In this document: positions 6,944 to 11,570 of the stretch, one piece after another
Layout of the letters: every line of letters begins with the position of its first letter
Numbering within the stretch: position 1 is the stretch's first letter
Origin: Gemmatimonadales bacterium UBA4456
GTDB lineage: Bacteria; Gemmatimonadota; Gemmatimonadetes; Longimicrobiales; Gaopeijiaceae
Length of the DNA: 11,570 nt
Assembly: GCA_002390225.1 (NCBI GenBank)
Contig: DGOW01000091.1
Coordinates: forward strand, 1-11,570
Reading direction: 5' to 3'
Program-made: the position numbers and the translations under genes
The notes under the pieces: generated by a model
What the model saw: only the letters and a program-made list of their open reading frames with translations
Told to the model about the DNA's origin: nothing
Databases searched by the model: none

Positions 6944-7629
6944 CGATGGGACCTCAAGTCGAGCAGCTCCTGCAGGGCGTCCAGGGCCAGGTGCCCCAGG
7001 TCGAAGACAGGGATCGCGATCCGGGCGGCGATCTCTCTCAGCGCATCGGACGAAAAGCCAACGTAGTCGAAGACCATCGCGTCCGCGCCACCGTTCCCTG
7101 CGCGTCCGGCGAGCCACGGAGCCAGAGGCTCGCTGGTGGGCCGATCGGTGAGCACGTGTGAGCGGGCACTGAAGCCCGCCGCGCTCCACTTCTCGAGGGC
7201 CGGCGACGCCTGGTCCTCGAACGGAACGACGATCTCGAGGTCATGGAGGCCCCGCCTGCGGAATGTCTCGAGCGCGGTCTCGAACGGTCGCACGACGGGG
7301 GCCGTCGGGTGGAGTGAGAGGCCGAGTTCAGGGAAGGGGCCGGCACACAGGATGAGGTGCGCGAAGACCCCATCCGGGGACGCGTCGAAGCTACGCTGCA
7401 TACGCTCGGCGACGTACGATGCGTCAACGACGACGCGACGGCCGTCCTGAAGGCGGGTCTCGAGCGGGTACGCGCAATCGATGCACGTCTCGATGGCCTC
7501 GGGGGCAAGGCCGTCGAGGGCCCCGATGAGCTCGAAGGACACCGACGGGAATCGCTCGTGCAGGTCATCCGTGAGGTCGGGCCGCGGGGTCTGCCCGATC
7601 ACATAGGCTCTGACAACAGGGTCGATCAT
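6940..7629 (-). CDS. AroM family protein (Asp/Glu/hydantoin racemase-like fold)
   Basis: A 229-residue protein close in length to E. coli AroM (about 225). It carries the family's N-terminal signature IGQTPRPDL (11-19), the LILCAGPFPEL block (92-102) with Cys95, the PxExQ-like VVPFEDQ segment (134-140), and the C-terminal ADAMVFDYVGFSSDALREI region (182-200). AroM proteins have no firmly assigned reaction, but their fold is related to aspartate/glutamate/hydantoin racemases, which use two facing cysteines. Here the position that is Cys in E. coli AroM (D-C-L-G-F, from memory) is Tyr189, so a standard two-cysteine racemase mechanism is doubtful. The role with the downstream cyclic amidohydrolase is inferred from context: racemisation, or handling of a related substrate. 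It is the first gene of the operon, and its stop overlaps the next start (ATGA). The start at 7629 has only a weak ribosome-binding site; no alternative ATG is nearby. Confidence 0.85.
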   Translation of the reverse strand: MIDPVVRAYVIGQTPRPDLTDDLHERFPSVSFELIGALDGLAPEAIETCIDCAYPLETRLQDGRRVVVDASYVAERMQRSFDASPDGVFAHLILCAGPFPELGLSLHPTAPVVRPFETALETFRRRGLHDLEIVVPFEDQASPALEKWSAAGFSARSHVLTDRPTSEPLAPWLAGRAGNGGADAMVFDYVGFSSDALREIAARIAIPVFDLGHLALDALQELLDLRSHR

Positions 7630-7737
7630 ACGACTCGGCAGGTCCGTCCTCGTGTGCAGGTGTGGGTCGCTCCGAACGAGGCTACGCGGCCACGGACGCT
7701 CGCGCGAGTCCGCCCCGCGGTCAGTGACCTCTGGCTA

Positions 7738-7760
7738 ATCGTGGCCCGACGGCCCACGAT
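7738..7760. promoter_or_regulatory. Imperfect 23-bp palindrome, candidate operator between divergent units
   Basis: Two 11-base arms, ATCGTGGCCCG and CGGCCCACGAT, flank a single central A and pair at 10 of 11 positions; the lone mismatch is C opposite C. The element lies in the 166-base gap between the AroM-like gene (leftward) and the AGCS symporter gene (rightward), 35 bases before the symporter ATG. Size, symmetry and place suit a dimeric transcription factor site that could control both directions. No regulator gene is in the window and no promoter hexamers are clear, so the role is inferred. Confidence 0.5.
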
Positions 7761-7795
7761 GCGAGCGCCCCAACGCCACCCACCCGGAGCCCTCG

Positions 7796-9214
7796 ATGAT
7801 CGACCTCGTTCTCGAAGTGCTGGCCGTCGTGGATTCATTTCTGTGGGGACCGTGGACCATGGCGTTTCTGGCCGGGGTCGCGGTCTACTTCACGCTGCGC
7901 TCCGGATTCTTCCAGGTTACCGGACTCCGGTACATCCTCTCCCAGACGCTGGGCCGACTTGCCAGGGGGCGTCACCGGGTCGCCGCACAACGCATGACGC
8001 CGTTCCAGGCCGCTGCGACGTCGCTGGCCGGAACGGTCGGCATGGGCAACATGGCCGGCGTGGCGACCGCGCTCTCCGTCGGGGGTGCCGGAGCCATCTT
8101 CTGGATGTGGGTCCTGGCCTTCTTCGGCATGATGTCGAAGACCGTCGAGATCACGCTGGGCGTGTATTACCGCGAACGTGGACCCGATGGCCAGTACCGC
8201 GGTGGCCCTCAGGCTACGATCCAACGGGGACTCGGCTGGACGCCTCTCGCCATGCTCTTCAGTGCCGGCATGCTCATCAACGCAGTCTTCTCGGCGTCGA
8301 TGCTGCAGTCCCATACCGTAGGCCGCGCGCTACTGGCCAGCTACGATTTTAATCCGTACGTGGTAACCGGGGTGATGGCGATCCTCACCGCACTTGTGGT
8401 GCTCGGTGGCCTGAGGCGGATCGGACGGTTCTCCCAGGCGCTCGTGCCATTCATGACGATCGCGTACATCCTCGGCGCACTGATCGTGATCGCTGCGAAT
8501 GCCGCGGAGCTTCCCGCCGTGCTCCAGTCGATCGTCACGCATGCGTTCTCCCCCGTGGCGGGCGCCGGGGGTGTAGCCGGCGTCGCGGTCAGCGAAGCCA
8601 TCAAGCAGGGCATGGCCCGCGGCATGCTCTCCAATGAGGCCGGCATGGGCAGCGCGCCGATGGTGCATGCCACGGCGGAGACCGAACACCCGTTCCAGCA
8701 GGGGGTGTGGGGTGCGTTCGAAGTGTTCTTCGACACGATCGTGATCTGCTCACTGACCGCACTGGCCATCCTCTCCACGGGTGCCATGGCCAGCGGCGCA
8801 TCGGGTATCGAGTTGCTCCTCGTGGCGTTCAGCGAGGTGTTCTCGCCGCCTGTGGCGTCCCTGATCGTGTCCGGCGCCATCGCGACGTTCTGCCTGTCCA
8901 CGCAGATCGGCTTCTTCGTCTACTTCGAGACGAGCTTCGTCACGCTCGTGGGTGAGGCCCCCTTCAAGTACGTACGCTGGATCTACTTCCTCCCCGGCGT
9001 CGCCATGGCGGGGGTGGCCGACGTGGATCGGATGTGGCTCGTCGCCAACATCGCGGTAGCCGTCACGGCCATCCCGAATCTGCTCGCGATGCTGTCACTC
9101 GGGGGCGTCTTTACCCGACTCATGCGGGATGAACTGAGTGGCGAACGAGCCTTTACTCCTGCCAGGGTCGATGAGTCGGGGCCCACCATGCGCGGGTATG
9201 GAGCGACCTCGTGA
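7796..9214 (+). CDS. AGCS family sodium:alanine/glycine-type symporter
   Basis: A 472-residue multi-span membrane protein of the alanine or glycine:cation symporter family, which brings small amino acids across the inner membrane with sodium. Length is normal. Family blocks are clear: the pore-lining motif VGMGNMAGVATAL at 81-93, GGAGAIFWMW at 96-105, and EAGMGSAPMVHATAETEHPFQQG in the second half (about residues 281-303), followed by the FxDTIVICSLTALAIL helix. About ten hydrophobic segments can be counted. One departure: the block usually read as GGPMYY is GGPQAT (137-142), which might alter substrate choice. ATG 7796 is preceded by GGAG (7786-7789) at 6 bases. It begins a rightward unit divergent from the AroM-amidohydrolase-DapA operon, and the solute-binding protein gene follows within 29 bases or overlaps, depending on that gene's start. 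The exact amino acid or derivative cannot be read from sequence. Confidence 0.93.
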   Translation: MIDLVLEVLAVVDSFLWGPWTMAFLAGVAVYFTLRSGFFQVTGLRYILSQTLGRLARGRHRVAAQRMTPFQAAATSLAGTVGMGNMAGVATALSVGGAGAIFWMWVLAFFGMMSKTVEITLGVYYRERGPDGQYRGGPQATIQRGLGWTPLAMLFSAGMLINAVFSASMLQSHTVGRALLASYDFNPYVVTGVMAILTALVVLGGLRRIGRFSQALVPFMTIAYILGALIVIAANAAELPAVLQSIVTHAFSPVAGAGGVAGVAVSEAIKQGMARGMLSNEAGMGSAPMVHATAETEHPFQQGVWGAFEVFFDTIVICSLTALAILSTGAMASGASGIELLLVAFSEVFSPPVASLIVSGAIATFCLSTQIGFFVYFETSFVTLVGEAPFKYVRWIYFLPGVAMAGVADVDRMWLVANIAVAVTAIPNLLAMLSLGGVFTRLMRDELSGERAFTPARVDESGPTMRGYGATS

Positions 9215-9243
9215 GACCGAGATCTCAAACGGACGACATCGTC

Positions 9244-10758
9244 ATGAACAGACCGACCGCCCTGTGGGGACTCCCATGCATCACCGTGATCCTCGCCGCC
9301 GTGGTGGTGAGCGGGTGCGCGCCTGCTTCCTCGACGGATGAATCCGATGTGCTGACCGTCATTCAATCTTCCGTGGCCATTGGTGATCCGCACATCGTCA
9401 GCGATGGACTCGCCGGCCGCAGCATGATCAAGACGATCTATGATGCGCTCGTCGAGTGGGATGCGGATGGCAGCTACCAGCCAGCCCTCGCCGAGCGATG
9501 GGACGTGAGTGAGGACGCACGCTCATGGACGTTCCACCTGCGCCAGGACGTGAGCTTCCACAACGGAGAGACACTGCGAGCCTCCGATGTGGTGGCCACG
9601 ATGGGCCGGGTACTCGATCCGTCCATCGGAGGTGCGTTCGGGACGGAGGGTGTTTATGCCAGCTACCTCGGCACGGCACAGATCACCGAGGTCGATGAAC
9701 GGACCGTACGCATCGTGACCGAGGATCCGATGGCCGATCTCCTCGACCTCGTCGTCGACATGCCGATCAGCCCCGCGAGCGCGCTCGACCAGTTGCCCAA
9801 TGCATATGTCGGCAGTGGCCCGTATCGGGTCGCGGAACACACAGACGCCCGACTCGTGACGGTCGCGCACCAGGCTCATTGGAGAGGTCAGCCGGAGTAC
9901 TCTGAGATCCACTGGGTCGCTGAAGCGGATCCTGAAGCGCGCGTCGAGGCCGTGCTGGCCGGGCAGGCCCAGGTCGCGGCCGGGATCGGCATTCAGGGGC
10001 GAGATCGTATCGCTACGGACGGGGGCGCGGACACGGCCGAAATGAACAGCGCACTGGCAATCATCTTCATGCTGAACGCCTTCGATGGCCCGACCGCGGA
10101 CGTCCGCGTTCGCCAGGCGCTGAACCATGCGCTCGATCTCGATGCCATCATCGCGGAGATCACAGATGGTGCAGCCCGACCGCTCAGTGGCTACCTGACG
10201 CCGGGCCACTTCGGGTACAACCCCGAGACCATGGTCTACGCGTACGATCCGGATCTCGCCCGGCGCCTTCTGGCCGAGGCCGGCTATCCGGACGGGCTCA
10301 CCCTCGTGTTCGACATCCCACAGGTGATGCCGGACGAGATGCCGGCGCTCTCTCAGGTGATGGTCGAGCAGTACCGCGACGTCGGGATCAGGCTCGAGGT
10401 GGTCGAGCATGACGACCGGTCAGGGTACTCGCAGATGGTCCGGAGAAAAGAGATTGCCAACGGAGCGGGCTTCGACTCGAGCCCGTGGAGCACGTATCGC
10501 GTGCTGCGCGAAAAGATCCACTCCGGGTTGCAGGGACCCTGGTGGGAGGGGTACGAAAACACCGAGGTCGATGCGCTCATTGAACAGGCGCAGGGGACGG
10601 TCGCCGATGCCGACCGACAGGCCATCTATCGGCGCGTTTATCAGATCGTCCGAGACGACGCGCCGTGGATCTTCCTCTACAATCCCACGCTCTACTGGGC
10701 TGTGAGCGCGGACATGGACTGGGCTCCGAGGGTGGACGGACTGCTCGTCTTTCGCTGA
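9244..10758 (+). CDS. Family 5 extracellular solute-binding lipoprotein (DppA/OppA-like)
   Basis: A 504-residue binding protein of the SBP_bac_5 family, normally the capture component of ABC importers for peptides, nickel, opines or sugars. Typical blocks are LAERWDVSEDARSWTFHLR followed by FHNGETLRASDV in the first domain, VRQALNHALDLDAI, YDPDLARRLLAEAGYPDG, and a C-terminal stretch with DDAPWIFLYNPTLYW. The N-terminus is a lipoprotein signal: hydrophobic stretch from about 11 to 22, then V-S-G-C with Cys25, so the protein should be anchored in the periplasm. Start choice is uncertain: ATG 9244 gives the cleaner signal peptide but little ribosome-binding site, while an in-frame GTG at 9211 has GGAG seven bases upstream and overlaps the symporter stop (GTGA), adding 11 residues. 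No ABC permease or ATPase gene follows; the next gene is a propeller lipoprotein. It is either an orphan binding protein or works with permeases elsewhere. Confidence 0.93.
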   Translation: MNRPTALWGLPCITVILAAVVVSGCAPASSTDESDVLTVIQSSVAIGDPHIVSDGLAGRSMIKTIYDALVEWDADGSYQPALAERWDVSEDARSWTFHLRQDVSFHNGETLRASDVVATMGRVLDPSIGGAFGTEGVYASYLGTAQITEVDERTVRIVTEDPMADLLDLVVDMPISPASALDQLPNAYVGSGPYRVAEHTDARLVTVAHQAHWRGQPEYSEIHWVAEADPEARVEAVLAGQAQVAAGIGIQGRDRIATDGGADTAEMNSALAIIFMLNAFDGPTADVRVRQALNHALDLDAIIAEITDGAARPLSGYLTPGHFGYNPETMVYAYDPDLARRLLAEAGYPDGLTLVFDIPQVMPDEMPALSQVMVEQYRDVGIRLEVVEHDDRSGYSQMVRRKEIANGAGFDSSPWSTYRVLREKIHSGLQGPWWEGYENTEVDALIEQAQGTVADADRQAIYRRVYQIVRDDAPWIFLYNPTLYWAVSADMDWAPRVDGLLVFR

Positions 10759-10802
10759 GTCGGCTGCCTCGCGCATCGAGGAGGTCATCCGCATCTTCTC
10801 GT

Positions 10803-11570
10803 ATGAGCCATGACACAGCACTGCCCGCCGAGCGTCGCCGGGCCCGACGAGCGTGTTCGATGCTGGCAGGCGTACCCCTCATGTGGTGCGCCGCATGTGG
10901 CCCCGGTTCGGACGGGCCCGAGGTAGCGGACGACACCGGGGCTGCCGAGGAACTCGCCTGGGTCGCAACGGCACAACAGAACGGGATCGTCGGGTACCGA
11001 GATCCGGTGGGCGCCATGTCTCCCGACGGGGCGCTACTCGCGTACGCTGAAGGTCGTGACCTGCGTGTGGTCCCGTTGGGCGGGGGCCCCAGCCGCAGCA
11101 TGGCCCGTGCGGAGGGCCAGGTCCGGCATCTGGCATGGCTCGATGATGGATCACTCCTGGCGGAAGACCGGGTCGGTCCGGTCCGGTGGTGGCGGTATGA
11201 CGCTGCGTCCGGTGATCGTACGCCGCTCTGGGAGGGAATCAGTGCCGTCGCTTCGGGTTCAGGGAGAGAGGTCTCGCTGGACGCCCTGACGAGCCTGGCC
11301 GTTTCCCCCGACGGGTCCGAGATCGCCGGGGTCGTCTCTACCGGAGACGGTTGGGAACTGTGGCGGATCGATCGATCCGGCTCGGGGGCCGAAGTCGTCC
11401 GACTGGGCTCCGATCGCGTCCTCTATCCAGCCTACACGCCCGCCGGCGACGTGGGTTGCATTGTCCGTGGCTCAGGGGGCGATCGTCTTCATCTGCCTTG
11501 TGCCGGGCCACCCATGACACTCCGGCCCGACGTCGACGTGGTGGGTCCGATCGCGTTCTCGTCCAGCGGT
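10803..11570 (+). CDS. TolB/PD40-type beta-propeller lipoprotein, N-terminal part
   Basis: An open frame runs from ATG 10803 through the right edge of the window (256 codons, no stop seen), so only the N-terminal part is present. It contains PD40/WD40-like propeller repeats: AMSPDGALLAYA, then a weaker LDDGSLLAE, LAVSPDGSEIAGV with ELWRID after it, and PAYTPAGDVGCIV, each followed by a strand naming a value, as in TolB-like and prolyl-oligopeptidase-type propellers. The start of the protein is arginine-rich (RRRARR) followed by a hydrophobic stretch and Cys29/Cys32, then a Gly/Asp/Pro-rich linker. This looks like a lipoprotein signal, but the lipobox (C-A-A-C) is atypical. A strong purine run GAGGAGGT (10778-10785) lies 17 bases before the ATG, farther than usual; no nearer in-frame ATG or GTG exists. 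It lies 44 bases after the binding-protein gene and may be co-transcribed. Whether a peptidase domain follows cannot be seen. Confidence 0.8.
   Translation, partial: MSHDTALPAERRRARRACSMLAGVPLMWCAACGPGSDGPEVADDTGAAEELAWVATAQQNGIVGYRDPVGAMSPDGALLAYAEGRDLRVVPLGGGPSRSMARAEGQVRHLAWLDDGSLLAEDRVGPVRWWRYDAASGDRTPLWEGISAVASGSGREVSLDALTSLAVSPDGSEIAGVVSTGDGWELWRIDRSGSGAEVVRLGSDRVLYPAYTPAGDVGCIVRGSGGDRLHLPCAGPPMTLRPDVDVVGPIAFSSSG

Noticed and set aside
6944..7189. N-terminal extension of the cyclic amidohydrolase by 82 codons
   Set aside because: The extension is arginine-rich, lies inside the AroM-like gene in another frame, and the ATG at 6943 has a good GAGGT site.
7699..7708. Perfect 10-bp palindrome CTCGCGCGAG in the divergent intergenic region
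   Set aside because: Ten-base palindromes of C/G-rich sequence are common by chance at this base composition; kept only as a note beside the longer 7738-7760 element.
7357..8352. Plus-strand open frame of 331 codons spanning the AroM-like gene, the intergenic region and the symporter start
   Set aside because: It lies antisense to AroM and out of frame with the symporter; composition is low-quality and Arg/Pro/His-rich with no family motif.
1..11570. CRISPR arrays, tRNA/rRNA genes, insertion sequences or phage genes
   Set aside because: No regularly spaced repeats, tRNA-like cloverleaf, transposase motifs or terminal inverted repeats were seen on reading both strands.

Overview
The window is G+C-rich bacterial DNA (roughly 60-65% by eye) with tightly packed genes. 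Many products are exported or lipid-anchored: a Tat-type signal, several lipoprotein signals, an RCC1 propeller whose blades carry cysteine pairs, and a TolB/PD40-type propeller lipoprotein. This mix resembles an environmental Gemmatimonadota-like or related Gram-negative heterotroph. That placement is an inference from gene style only; there is no rRNA or other marker here.

Layout. 1-267 (+) is the 3' end of a sterol desaturase/fatty acid hydroxylase family gene. 314-1330 (+) encodes a Tat-exported class II HDAC-like zinc deacetylase. 1366-2973 (-) encodes an amidase-signature hydrolase with a lipoprotein-like signal, and 3061-4275 (-), upstream of it in transcription, encodes a seven-blade RCC1-like lipoprotein. 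4276-4646 has no intact gene but holds a 3' remnant of a cyclase/kynurenine formamidase-family gene (about 4485-4640, +). 4647-7629 (-) is a compact three-gene unit, transcribed in the order AroM-family protein, cyclic amidohydrolase (dihydropyrimidinase/hydantoinase type), DapA-family lyase/aldolase. Across a 166-bp divergent intergenic region lie an AGCS sodium:amino-acid symporter (7796-9214, +), a family 5 (DppA/OppA-like) solute-binding lipoprotein (9244-10758, +) and the start of a propeller lipoprotein (10803 to the window edge, +).

How the genes may work together. The three minus-strand enzymes look like one operon: a 4-bp ATGA overlap joins the first two genes and a 14-bp gap separates the second and third. 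They face two genes for uptake of amino-acid- or peptide-like compounds. A 23-bp near-palindrome in the divergent intergenic region could coordinate both sides. The simplest model is uptake and ring-opening breakdown of a cyclic amide, ureide or related amino-acid derivative. Both the DapA-like and AroM-like proteins lack residues expected for the best-known reactions of their families, so the substrate and pathway are open. The HDAC-like protein, the amidase and the cyclase remnant add to a local theme of amide-bond hydrolysis, but nothing in the sequence shows that they share one pathway.
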